This document shows, piece by piece, positions 19,893-28,381 of a DNA stretch of 64,000 bases; within the stretch, counting starts at the first letter, position 1, and every line of letters starts with the position of its first letter. The stretch spans positions 1 through 64,000 of the forward strand of contig NZ_JHWL01000014.1 in NCBI RefSeq assembly GCF_000622085.1. The letters run 5' to 3'. The DNA is from Butyrivibrio proteoclasticus P6B7 (GTDB lineage Bacteria > Bacillota > Clostridia > Lachnospirales > Lachnospiraceae). The notes beneath the pieces were generated by a model, which searched no databases, was not told the origin of the DNA, and saw nothing but the letters and a program-made list of their open reading frames with translations. The translations under genes were made by a program, and so were the position numbers.

Positions 19893-20578
19893 GGCCAATT
19901 CTTATACACTCCGTTCACGCAGACGCCGGCATAACCGTTTGCTATCATTACTTGTTTATCAGATTCTGATATTACCGGAGTAGCATTAGCAGATCCGCTT
20001 ATCACGTCAAAGTAATTGCTACCGTTATTAACTATTCCTTTAATTCCAAGGGATGCCATATTGCCATTCCCAAGGCTCAGTGAAAATGAAGCCATTGCTG
20101 TTCCGTTCTGATTGTAGAGCATAGCAACATTTCCGTTTTTACTAAGGCTTCCAGTCTTGCCACCAGCTATTGGTGCCTGGATGCTTGGATAAGAAGTCTG
20201 GATGTTCTGTACATAAACTTCTATACAATCGTGAACATCTTCAGTATGAACTCTCTCATCAAGTACATAGAAATGGAAAAAGACATTTTTAACAGTCTCA
20301 TCTGCTCCTATATGGATAACGATATTCTCTGTACCGCCCTTATAGGTGCACTCTACATAAGTTCCGCTACTGGTATGATCACCAACATAATAGGTGTAGT
20401 CATACACTGATCTAAACCAAACCTCTCTAGTAGTACCTGCATTCATGGAGATAACAGTATCTCCAAAGTCGAAGTACTCAGGTCTGTCGCTGTAAGCGTA
20501 AGATGTCTGCGCAAAGATTGTAGCAGCAAGTATAAGTGAAAGTGTAAATCCCAAAAAGCATTTAAAAAATTTACTCAT
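19889..20578 (-). CDS. Secreted protein of unknown function
   Basis: A 229-residue protein with a clear signal peptide (SKFFKCFLGFTLSLILAAT, with likely cleavage near SYAYS) and no transmembrane anchor. The mature part is rich in beta-strand-like segments (FDFGDTVISMNAGTTREVWF) and ends in CVNGVYKNWP. I do not recognise the family. The start at 20578 is set by GGAGG at 20587-20591, eight bases upstream. That ribosome site is part of a 10-bp inverted repeat (20583-20636) that could hide it. The stop overlaps the next gene's ATG. Confidence 0.75.
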   Translation of the reverse strand: MSKFFKCFLGFTLSLILAATIFAQTSYAYSDRPEYFDFGDTVISMNAGTTREVWFRSVYDYTYYVGDHTSSGTYVECTYKGGTENIVIHIGADETVKNVFFHFYVLDERVHTEDVHDCIEVYVQNIQTSYPSIQAPIAGGKTGSLSKNGNVAMLYNQNGTAMASFSLSLGNGNMASLGIKGIVNNGSNYFDVISGSANATPVISESDKQVMIANGYAGVCVNGVYKNWP

Positions 20579-20582
20579 AGAA

Positions 20583-20636
20583 TTAACCTCCATATTAATT
20601 CATTCCATTAGCAATTAAATTATAATTGGAGGTTAA
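20583..20636 (-). promoter_or_regulatory. Inverted repeat overlapping the ribosome-binding site
   Basis: In minus-strand RNA TTAACCTCCA (from 20636-20627) is the exact complement of TGGAGGTTAA (20592-20583), with a 34-base loop. The second arm contains the GGAGG ribosome site of the secreted-protein gene, so folding would block initiation. A four-base extension of the stem forms if one base is bulged. No known riboswitch class was recognised in the AT-rich loop. Confidence 0.6.
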
Positions 20637-20688
20637 CGGAATTGCACATAAAATAACGCTAAACATCATAAATAATATATAACCAGAA

Positions 20689-22092
20689 TTACCTGATAAC
20701 GTTCATATCAACGTTACCATTTATGCCTGGAACCTGGCCTTTGGAAGAATACTGCCACATATCATACTTGGTGGCTGAATATGTTGGAAGGTCCACATAC
20801 TGGGCAAGCCAGATATTGTATCCTGTAAGGGATGAGGTACTTATCATTCCCTCAAACCACTTTTTGTTTGAGTAAATTCCGCAGGAATAACCTGATCCTG
20901 ATATGGTTGAAAGAAATGCATGGATAGTGGCAGTTCTTTCATCTACAGAAATACCATCGCCTCTTCCATTACTCTTCTCAACGTCCATATAAACCGGGCA
21001 CTGAAGAGAATATCCATCAATAAGACTAAGAACCATGGAAGCCTCTTCTACAGCCTCAGATTCATTAACAGCCTGTGAAAAGAAATATACTCCCACATCA
21101 AGGCCTGCGTTTCTGGCGCCATTTATGTTGGTTTCAAACATTGGATCAATAATGAGGGCGCCAGAGCTTGATCCTCTATAGCCACATCTGATAATTACAA
21201 ATTCAACACCGGAGTTTTTAACTGCATTCCAGTCAATGGATCCGTTGTGCTTGGATACATCAATACCTTTTCTGCCTGCATGGGCAGCCATATACTCTGG
21301 AGTTGTAGTTACATCAACAGCTGGCGTTGTATCACCGCCGTTATTGCCATTATCACCACCTGCGGCGTTATTCTCTTCCTCTATCTGAGCAAGGAGATCC
21401 TCTGCCTCCTGGGAAATATCCTCATCATAGGACTCTTCCGCACTGGTTGCAGCACTGGAGGAACTACTCTTATCATCAGAAAGCGAGGTTTCATCCTCAT
21501 CGTAAACCTTGGTATCCTCGTTGGCTACATTAACTTCAGCCTCAGTCTTGATCTCATCACTTACGTCTACCTTGGTATACTGGATGGCATCATTAACTGT
21601 AATCGTTGAAGTCTGCTGCGCTGAATATGAGGTATTGTCCTGGGTTGAAGGCACCAAAGATACAGTGTAATCACCCTTTGCAAGGCCTGAAATATAGATG
21701 ATTCCATCCTTGTCCACGTCGCTCATGGTATTGTCCTGACCACCAGAAGAAATAACCACAGAAAGTTCTACACCAGAAATAAGCTTACCGGTATTAGCAT
21801 CAGAAAGCTTTATTTTTAGGTCATTCTGAATTGACCTGAGGGAAATACTTACTACTACTGATTCTGTTGGAACACTGCCTGCACTACTTGAATCTGAGTT
21901 TCCCTCATCAAAGGCAGAACCATCTATCAGCCCCATATTAAGAGCATCAAGGGCTGATACTGACTCAAATACATTGCTGTCATAGGCAAGCTCTTCACTA
22001 CTGTCTCCAGCCTTTAACAAAAGCCAGATGACAAGGAAAAGAGCCACCGTCACTATGACAGAAAGCAGGCTAATTACTAGCTTTTTTGTCAT
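20689..22092 (-). CDS. GH25 lysozyme (muramidase), membrane anchored
   Basis: A 467-residue protein with an N-terminal membrane helix (about residues 6-27), a beta-rich region that resembles a collagen-binding B/carboxypeptidase regulatory type repeat (SDANTGKLISGVELSVVISS), and a Ser/Asp/Glu/Asn/Gly-rich linker. It ends in a C-terminal GH25 domain, where KGIDVSKHNGSIDW, the Asp/Glu pair in VYMDVEKSNG and DMWQYSSKGQVPGINGNVD are visible. It should cleave MurNAc-GlcNAc bonds in peptidoglycan outside the cell. The ATG at 22092 begins one base after the stop of the LD-carboxypeptidase gene, so the two envelope genes are probably co-translated. Confidence 0.92.
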   Translation of the reverse strand: MTKKLVISLLSVIVTVALFLVIWLLLKAGDSSEELAYDSNVFESVSALDALNMGLIDGSAFDEGNSDSSSAGSVPTESVVVSISLRSIQNDLKIKLSDANTGKLISGVELSVVISSGGQDNTMSDVDKDGIIYISGLAKGDYTVSLVPSTQDNTSYSAQQTSTITVNDAIQYTKVDVSDEIKTEAEVNVANEDTKVYDEDETSLSDDKSSSSSAATSAEESYDEDISQEAEDLLAQIEEENNAAGGDNGNNGGDTTPAVDVTTTPEYMAAHAGRKGIDVSKHNGSIDWNAVKNSGVEFVIIRCGYRGSSSGALIIDPMFETNINGARNAGLDVGVYFFSQAVNESEAVEEASMVLSLIDGYSLQCPVYMDVEKSNGRGDGISVDERTATIHAFLSTISGSGYSCGIYSNKKWFEGMISTSSLTGYNIWLAQYVDLPTYSATKYDMWQYSSKGQVPGINGNVDMNVIR

Positions 22093-22093
22093 T

Positions 22094-23155
22094 TTAATAT
22101 TCAATCCTAAATCTGTTACCTAACGCTGAAACTCGTGCATCAGCCCCCATAATAACCGGAAGCATAGGATCAATATGTCCAATATCAGCGTCCATAATAA
22201 CTGGAACGCCTAGTTCTTTTAACGGATCTGTTACTGCGTTGATTCTGTCAACACCCATGAAGTTCTGATGATATGCCAGCTCTGGTCGTCCAATAACAAA
22301 GCCCTTTGCGCTGTCAAACCAGCCAGCCTCCTTAAGGCACCACATACTTCTTCTGATAGCCATAGGATTGAGCTCGCAGCATTCAATAACCCAGACCACA
22401 TCCTTATTCTGAGCATTGAACTCCTTCATGTTATCAAACCTTGTTCCTGCGATATTAACCAGAATATCAAGGCATCCGCCAAGTAATACTCCGTTAAATG
22501 CAACCTCCTGATCCTCAGAAGCCTTTACCAGCACTCCATTTGAAGGGGTAAAAGAGCTAAGAACCTTAGGAGTGTCATATCTGTATTTCTTTTCAAAGCT
22601 GTAATTGGTATAATCAGTGACCTTAACATCATTAACAGGATCAACAAACTGATCATAGCCTTCAAAAGAGCTCTTGGTACCTTCTAAGATAGCAAAGGCA
22701 TCCTCTTCAGGAGTCTCCCAGATCTTGGAAAAGTTAGAAATACATGGACCATAAATCCCCTGCACACCTGTAATAGTTACTAGAGGAAAGACAAAATTGG
22801 TATTGTCAGAATATCCCATGAACCACTTAGGCTTATAGGCCTTAAGTTCTTCAAAATCGATATTAGAGACCGTCTCACACATAAGCTCTCCGCCGCCAGC
22901 AGAAATAATAGCCTGGCAGTCGCTGTTCTTATAGAACTTCACAAGCTCTTTTGCACAAACCTTAGGATCTGTACTGATTCCAAGGCCATCACCCTTTCTT
23001 GCTGTTTCGCCCTCAAGAATCTTGTAGCCTCTGTCCTTTATCTTGCCAAGGGAAACATCAAACATAAGACTGTAGGGCTCAGTTGAAGCTCCAAAGGATG
23101 GTGCTGTAATGCCTATTGTGTCGCCTTTTTTAATGTATTCTGGTCTCTTTATCAT
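22094..23155 (-). CDS. LD-carboxypeptidase family protein (peptidase S66)
   Basis: A 353-residue member of the LdcA/MccF family. The N-terminal GDTIGITAPS, the AIISAGGGE segment, and the nucleophile Ser116 in GYSDNTN are visible. LdcA removes the terminal D-Ala from recycled tetrapeptides, while MccF hydrolyses microcin C-type peptide nucleotides. The C-terminal YHQNFMGVDRINAVTDP region is longer than in the shortest LdcA forms, so the MccF-like branch is possible. The GH25 lysozyme directly downstream favours a peptidoglycan role. The start has GAGG about nine bases upstream. Confidence 0.85.
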   Translation of the reverse strand: MIKRPEYIKKGDTIGITAPSFGASTEPYSLMFDVSLGKIKDRGYKILEGETARKGDGLGISTDPKVCAKELVKFYKNSDCQAIISAGGGELMCETVSNIDFEELKAYKPKWFMGYSDNTNFVFPLVTITGVQGIYGPCISNFSKIWETPEEDAFAILEGTKSSFEGYDQFVDPVNDVKVTDYTNYSFEKKYRYDTPKVLSSFTPSNGVLVKASEDQEVAFNGVLLGGCLDILVNIAGTRFDNMKEFNAQNKDVVWVIECCELNPMAIRRSMWCLKEAGWFDSAKGFVIGRPELAYHQNFMGVDRINAVTDPLKELGVPVIMDADIGHIDPMLPVIMGADARVSALGNRFRIEY

Positions 23156-23196
23156 TTAGTCATCCTCATCCTGTCAAATAACATATTTACGCCAAA

Positions 23197-24297
23197 TTAC
23201 TTCTTAATGTCAGCAAGCTTAGAATAACTCTTTCTATAATGTCTGTTCATCTTGATAGACTCAAACAATGAAAGATAGTGACCCTCTCCATGTCTCATAA
23301 CGGCAATATGGGCGATACATCCCTTATCAAGAACATCTGCCACTGCCAGTGCGTCATCCTCAGTAGAGCCAAGGCAGTATGCACCATCATTAAGCGCAAA
23401 TACCGCATTTACATGCTTCTTGATATTATGGAAATTCTGTCCGTCCTTGCCATATTCATTGCTTGGAACCTTAACACTATAGCCAATGAGCTGAGCAAAA
23501 TCGTCAAGAAGAGGTCTCATATGATTAGCTCTTCTTGAAACTGTCATAACAGCCGCTGACTTATTGTGAACGATATACTTAACATCAGGGCGCTTCTTGT
23601 AGATCTCTTTGTGAATGTTCTTAACGCGCTCTGGAGTATCAGGTATATCATATACAATCTCATCACCCTCTAAATGAGAGTTAAAACCTACTATTACACC
23701 ATGGTGCATATCGGTCTTACAAACATCAATAAGGAAATTGTTGCAAGCAACCTCCATCTTCTCAGCCTCGTAGAAAGCCTCGTTAGAGTTACCTCCAAGG
23801 CAGATTGTTCCATGGTTAGCCATGATAAATCCATTTATCTCAGGGAACTTCTTAACTGTCATCTCCACATTCTCTGCAAGCTTCTGTGTACCTGGAAGTG
23901 CGTATGGTGCCACAGGGATCACAACATCCTCATCATCCTCAAAGTAGGTAAGGACCTTCTTAAGTCCAAGTGTACCTGCGCAGGAAGCATACACCTGATG
24001 TGTATGAATGATAAACTGTGTTTCCTTCCTTGCCTTATAACATACAGCATGAACTGCCTTCTCACTTGATGGAGTAACATCGCCTTCATGACTTAAGTCA
24101 CTGATTTTAACCAGAACGATCATCTCTGGTGTGAGATCCTCATACTTAATACCACTTGGTGTAATAAGAAAGTGATCGTCATCTACTCTGCAGCTGATAT
24201 TGCCCCAGGTTCTAACAAGCAGACCTATATCGTGGAGCTGCCTTGATATCTCAATTATATGCTCCCTGGCTGTCTGCATTTCTTCATTTGTCATCAT
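23197..24297 (-). CDS. Class II aldolase/adducin protein with two tandem domains
   Basis: A 366-residue protein. The first half is a complete class II aldolase domain, with RTWGNISCR, catalytic-type Glu79 in TPSSEKAVH, and zinc ligands His98, His100 (HTHQVYA) and His162 (ANHGTICLG). The second half (about 225-335) is a recognisable second copy (YIVHNKSAAVMTV, AVFALNDGAYCLGSTEDDAL) that lacks the HxH pair. The usual family member has one domain of about 215 residues. It probably acts on a phosphorylated sugar such as fuculose- or ribulose-phosphate; the substrate is unknown. The start at 24297 has a GGGGG stretch about nine bases upstream. proA is 20 bases upstream of it. Confidence 0.85.
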   Translation of the reverse strand: MMTNEEMQTAREHIIEISRQLHDIGLLVRTWGNISCRVDDDHFLITPSGIKYEDLTPEMIVLVKISDLSHEGDVTPSSEKAVHAVCYKARKETQFIIHTHQVYASCAGTLGLKKVLTYFEDDEDVVIPVAPYALPGTQKLAENVEMTVKKFPEINGFIMANHGTICLGGNSNEAFYEAEKMEVACNNFLIDVCKTDMHHGVIVGFNSHLEGDEIVYDIPDTPERVKNIHKEIYKKRPDVKYIVHNKSAAVMTVSRRANHMRPLLDDFAQLIGYSVKVPSNEYGKDGQNFHNIKKHVNAVFALNDGAYCLGSTEDDALAVADVLDKGCIAHIAVMRHGEGHYLSLFESIKMNRHYRKSYSKLADIKK

Positions 24298-24317
24298 TGC
24301 CAAAAACCCCCAAAACC

Positions 24318-25562
24318 TTAACTTCTTATCTGACCATCCCCAATGATCTGATATTTATAACTTGTAAGCTCCTTAAGTCCCATAGGGCCTCTTGCGTGGA
24401 GCTTCTGTGTGCTTATGCCAATCTCAGCACCAAAGCCAAATTCAAAGCCATCTGTAAATCTAGTAGATGCATTGACGTAAACACAGGCCGCATCAACAAG
24501 ATTAAGGAAAAGAGCTGCTGACTCCTTATCCTCTGTTATGATAGCTTCTGAGTGACCAGTATTATATCTGTTAATATGGTCGATTGCCTCTGAAACGCTT
24601 GATACAGTCTTAACTGAAATAATATAGTCAAGGAACTCTTTACCAAAGTCCTCTTCTGTTACCTCTTTAGAATCCTCAATGTATGAGCGGCTGGCCTCAT
24701 CAGCTCTGACCTCAACGCCGTGCTCATTCATAGCCTTACTAAACTTTGGAAGGAACTCTTTACTAATGTCCTTGTGAACAACCAGTGATTCTGCAGCATT
24801 GCAAACACCGATACGCTGAGTCTTAGCATTGATGATAATGTTAATAGCCTTATCTATGTCAGCATCCTTATCTACATAGATATGGCAGTTACCAGTTCCT
24901 GTCTCAATAACAGGAATAGTGGCGTTCTCAACAACGCTCCTAATTAGACCTGCACTTCCTCTTGGAATCAGCACGTCAACATATTCATTCATCTTCATAA
25001 ACTGGGTAACAACACTTCTGTCAGTGTCTGTGATAAGAAGAACCGCATCCGGATTAACACCAGATTCAGACAATCCTTCTCTAATGATCTCAGAAATAGC
25101 AACGTTACTATTAATTGCATCGCTACCGCCCTTAAGGATTACCGCATTACCTGATTTGAAAGTAAGGGCGAAAGCATCGGCGGTAACATTAGGCCTGGAT
25201 TCATAGATAATACCTATTACTCCCAGAGGAACTCTAACCTTCTTGATCTTAAGTCCATTAGGACGTTCAAAGTGCTCAATCTCAGTCCCAATCGGATCCT
25301 CAAGACCTACCACTTCTCTTATTCCATCTGCCATGGCCTTAATACGCTTATCATCAAGACGAAGCCTATCCAGCATCCCCTGATGCATGCCATTTTGCTG
25401 ACCATTCTTATAGTCAAGGTCATTGGCAGCAATAATTCTCTCAGCCTCAGTCTCCAATTTGTCAGCAACGCATAAAAGAGCTTTATTCTTGTCATCAGAA
25501 GAAAGCTTTTGAATGTCAAATTTAACGCTTTTAGCTCTTTTGCAAATTTCAAGAAGTTCCAT
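24318..25562 (-). CDS. proA: Gamma-glutamyl phosphate reductase
   Basis: A 414-residue NADPH-dependent enzyme that reduces gamma-glutamyl phosphate to glutamate semialdehyde in proline synthesis. The aldehyde-dehydrogenase-like fold motifs are clear: GVIGIIYESRPNVTAD, LKGGSDAINSN, and the catalytic Cys in RIGVCNAAES. The start at 25562 (MELLEICKRAK) has GGGGG about seven bases upstream. proB is about 28 kb away at 53320-54120 instead of adjacent. An AraC remnant lies just upstream. Confidence 0.95.
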   Translation of the reverse strand: MELLEICKRAKSVKFDIQKLSSDDKNKALLCVADKLETEAERIIAANDLDYKNGQQNGMHQGMLDRLRLDDKRIKAMADGIREVVGLEDPIGTEIEHFERPNGLKIKKVRVPLGVIGIIYESRPNVTADAFALTFKSGNAVILKGGSDAINSNVAISEIIREGLSESGVNPDAVLLITDTDRSVVTQFMKMNEYVDVLIPRGSAGLIRSVVENATIPVIETGTGNCHIYVDKDADIDKAINIIINAKTQRIGVCNAAESLVVHKDISKEFLPKFSKAMNEHGVEVRADEASRSYIEDSKEVTEEDFGKEFLDYIISVKTVSSVSEAIDHINRYNTGHSEAIITEDKESAALFLNLVDAACVYVNASTRFTDGFEFGFGAEIGISTQKLHARGPMGLKELTSYKYQIIGDGQIRS

Positions 25563-25645
25563 AATCTTACCCCCAAGCAAAAATATGTAACAATGTCAAT
25601 ATTATAGCTTTAAAGGTCCTGTAATGCAATTAAATACAGTAAATA

Positions 25646-25729
25646 TCACTCTTTGTTCATACTTCTTGGCGAGATTCCGTAATATTTTTTGAACACATTT
25701 GAGAAATAGCTAACATCACTATAGCCCAC
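25646..25729 (-). pseudogene. Remnant of an AraC-family regulator (C-terminal helix-turn-helix only)
   Basis: Reading the minus strand from 25729 gives VGYSDVSYFSNVFKK, then YYGISP and a stop at 25646. This is the conserved last 27 residues of the AraC DNA-binding domain. In this frame the codon just before is a TAG stop, and no upstream part of an AraC gene is present before the neighbouring lipoprotein stop at 25767. It appears to be the scar of a deletion or of the insertion of the lipoprotein genes. Confidence 0.8.
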
Positions 25730-25766
25730 CTATATAAAATCAGATATGTAATAATTCAACAAATCA

Positions 25767-27056
25767 TTAGTTATAAAAAGCTTCAAATTCTTTAGCATTG
25801 TCTTTTATATAATCTATAATGTCGTCTGTATTCAGCTTGTCGACATTATCACATATCCATTCTGTAACATCGGTCTTGTAACCAAGGTATTCAAAATCTC
25901 TGTAAGTATCGCCATATGAATCATAGACTCTTTCATTTCCTTTGAATACGAATGGTACTGTTTCGCCGTTGCAGACTGCGGTAACGATGAGGTCGGAAAG
26001 GCCGTCACCATCTAAGTCGCAAAAGGCAACTTCTTTTACGTCTGTAACAGATGGATATACATTATCTTCTGTAGAAATAGTTCTGTATTCTCCAGAACAA
26101 TAGTCGTTCATAAGCTGAACGCTTGGCTTTTCATCACCTCTATTATATCTTGCAGAGCAAAGAATGGTTTCATCTGAATACTTGTTATTTACGATAAGGA
26201 CCTTAACTGCATCCTTTTCCCAGAGCTGTCTGCAGGATACAAACTGATATGGGTTATTGGCATCGCCTGTTTCTAAAAGTGTAACTCTCTTATTGTAGCG
26301 GTTGGAGCTATAGCTGACCTCTACCTGAATGGTATTATCTTTTCTAACGCCCTTTTCGCATGTAATTTCATTTTCGTAGATAAAAGGATCACCACAGTTA
26401 AGATACACATCGTATGGCTCATAATAGAAATAGTGGCCAAGAATTTCATGAACATCAATGTCTGTCATTCCAGTCTTAGCTTCTACGAAAGCTCTAAAAT
26501 TATCGCCGGTTGTATAATATAAACCTTCATAATAACCGTCGTACCCAATAAGGGAGCCCATGCCTTTTGATTCACGTTCTACATTTAAGGCGTCAATAGC
26601 TTCCTGAGGGCAGTCATCGCTATAGCCAAGGCCTGCCATTTCATTATTAAGCACACCTCCCCATTTAATGTCCTGAACAGTTTTAAATGGATCGTCTACA
26701 AATCCGTAGTTCTCTACCTGGCTGAAGAATTCACGAAGATTTTCAAGTTCGTCCGAAGTAAGCTCTTCCCCCTCCATAAGCTCTGGTGATTCCCATTCGC
26801 CAGGATTTGCATTGCATACATAGACATTATCAACATCTTCTGTATTATTTTCTTTTTCAGCCTCTTTGGTATCTTCATCATCTGATGAATCTGAAGTGGC
26901 GGCTTCATCTTCGCTTTCTTCAGAAGTCTCTTCGCTGGACTCTTCTGAAGTCTCTTCTGTAGCATCATCCTTAAGCTGCCACTGAATTCCACAGCCTGAA
27001 ACAAGCATGGTTACGGCCATAGCACCAGCTAATGATTTAATTACTTTGTTCTTCAT
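25767..27056 (-). CDS. Lipoprotein with acidic linker, paralogue 1
   Basis: A 429-residue lipoprotein with lipobox LVSGC (Cys22) and mature start CGIQWQLKDD. An acidic Ser/Glu/Asp/Thr tract follows to about residue 75. The folded domain begins GEWESPELMEGEELT, and a FG-GAP/calcium-loop-like segment DLDGDGLSDLI lies near residue 345. Its N-terminus, linker style and GEWES domain match the next gene (27130-28359), with a shorter match to 28382-29389. Function is unknown; it is probably a surface or cell-envelope protein. GGGA lies about 11 bases before the ATG. Confidence 0.8.
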   Translation of the reverse strand: MKNKVIKSLAGAMAVTMLVSGCGIQWQLKDDATEETSEESSEETSEESEDEAATSDSSDDEDTKEAEKENNTEDVDNVYVCNANPGEWESPELMEGEELTSDELENLREFFSQVENYGFVDDPFKTVQDIKWGGVLNNEMAGLGYSDDCPQEAIDALNVERESKGMGSLIGYDGYYEGLYYTTGDNFRAFVEAKTGMTDIDVHEILGHYFYYEPYDVYLNCGDPFIYENEITCEKGVRKDNTIQVEVSYSSNRYNKRVTLLETGDANNPYQFVSCRQLWEKDAVKVLIVNNKYSDETILCSARYNRGDEKPSVQLMNDYCSGEYRTISTEDNVYPSVTDVKEVAFCDLDGDGLSDLIVTAVCNGETVPFVFKGNERVYDSYGDTYRDFEYLGYKTDVTEWICDNVDKLNTDDIIDYIKDNAKEFEAFYN

Positions 27057-27129
27057 AATCTATTTTCCCTTCTTGCACCTTATGATCTGGTCCATGTATA
27101 CAATACTGAGGATGTCTTATGGACGTTAA

Positions 27130-28359
27130 TCAATAATCATAATAAGAATCAAACTCTTCAACATTATCCTTAATAAAATCGATTACGTTCTCTACTGTCA
27201 TTTCATCGATATTATCGCTAAGCCACTTTGAAACCTTCGATTTTCCAATACCAAAAAGTGGTTCTTTGGACCATTCACTCTTATAGCCTTTATTTACAAC
27301 TGTTAACGTTCCTTTTCCGTTTGAAAGGACTGTGATCATATCATCAAAACCATCTTCATCAACATCACAAAAACCTACATCTATAACTTCGTCGTAATTA
27401 GTCAGACTTAAATCCTCTGAATTAGCATAGTGAGGGGAAACAGTCATAGAGACTATGTAATCATTAATTACCCAGCAATCCATACCAGTTCTAGACATCT
27501 TAAATGCGCAGGTTACTGTTTCGCCAGTGTCATAATTCTTTGCCTTAACTACATCTTCAGCGTTTTCTTCCCAAAGCTCACGACAGGAAACAAACTGATA
27601 AGGAGCAGATGAATCTCCTGTTGCTTTAAGGGTTACACGAATACTATTATCATTGAAAATATAGGATTGTCCATACATTATAAGCTGAATCATATCTCCA
27701 TTTTTAACGCCCTCGTAGCATACTGCTTCAGCATAATTACAATCACTTACAATATGGAACGACATATCATATTCTTCAAGATAGGTATAACCCATTTTTG
27801 AAACATCGTAGTCTTTGATGCCTGTTCTTTTCTCAATAAGGTTTCTTATATCTTCACCTTTAATTGCAACAATATCGCCATCAATTTCATCTTCAAACTT
27901 AGCCACATAAGCATCATACGCTTCCTGAGGGTAATCAGAAGTCTCTAGATCTGCACCATTATAGAATACTTCTCTAAAGTTAATATCCTCTGGTGTCTTG
28001 TATGCTGAATAAACAAAACCGTAGGTATCCTCCTGGCTAAGGAATTCCTCAAACTCAGCAAGCTCAGCCTCAGTAAGAGCTTCACCCTCCATAAGCTCAG
28101 AAGACTCCCACTCACCAGGAACTGCAGCCTCTGTATCCTCTTCTTCCTCTTCTTCCTCTTCGGAGGAGTCCTCTGCGTCAGCTTCTTCCTCTGAATCCTC
28201 AGAGTCTGCCTCATCTGCTTCATCATCAGAAGCTTCAACACTTGCTTCTTCTGTAGCCTCTTCCTCTGTATCCTTCATACTCCACTGAATTCCACAGCCT
28301 GATAAAATCATTGATGCTGCCATAGAACCAGCAATAGCCTGTATAATCTTCTTTTTCAT
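27130..28359 (-). CDS. Lipoprotein with acidic linker, paralogue 2
   Basis: A 409-residue lipoprotein (ILSGC, Cys22; mature CGIQWSMKD) with an unusually acidic linker: about 60 residues made almost only of Glu, Asp, Ser and Ala. GEWESSELMEGEALT and EEFLSQEDTYGFVYS then align with GEWESPELMEGEELT and REFFSQVENYGFVDD of the downstream paralogue. Near the end FCDVDEDGFDDMITV parallels FCDLDGDGLSDLIVT. GAGGAG lies five bases before the ATG. The neighbours on both sides are paralogues, so this is a local gene expansion. Confidence 0.8.
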   Translation of the reverse strand: MKKKIIQAIAGSMAASMILSGCGIQWSMKDTEEEATEEASVEASDDEADEADSEDSEEEADAEDSSEEEEEEEEDTEAAVPGEWESSELMEGEALTEAELAEFEEFLSQEDTYGFVYSAYKTPEDINFREVFYNGADLETSDYPQEAYDAYVAKFEDEIDGDIVAIKGEDIRNLIEKRTGIKDYDVSKMGYTYLEEYDMSFHIVSDCNYAEAVCYEGVKNGDMIQLIMYGQSYIFNDNSIRVTLKATGDSSAPYQFVSCRELWEENAEDVVKAKNYDTGETVTCAFKMSRTGMDCWVINDYIVSMTVSPHYANSEDLSLTNYDEVIDVGFCDVDEDGFDDMITVLSNGKGTLTVVNKGYKSEWSKEPLFGIGKSKVSKWLSDNIDEMTVENVIDFIKDNVEEFDSYYDY

Positions 28360-28381
28360 AATAACTCCTCTTTATCAATAT

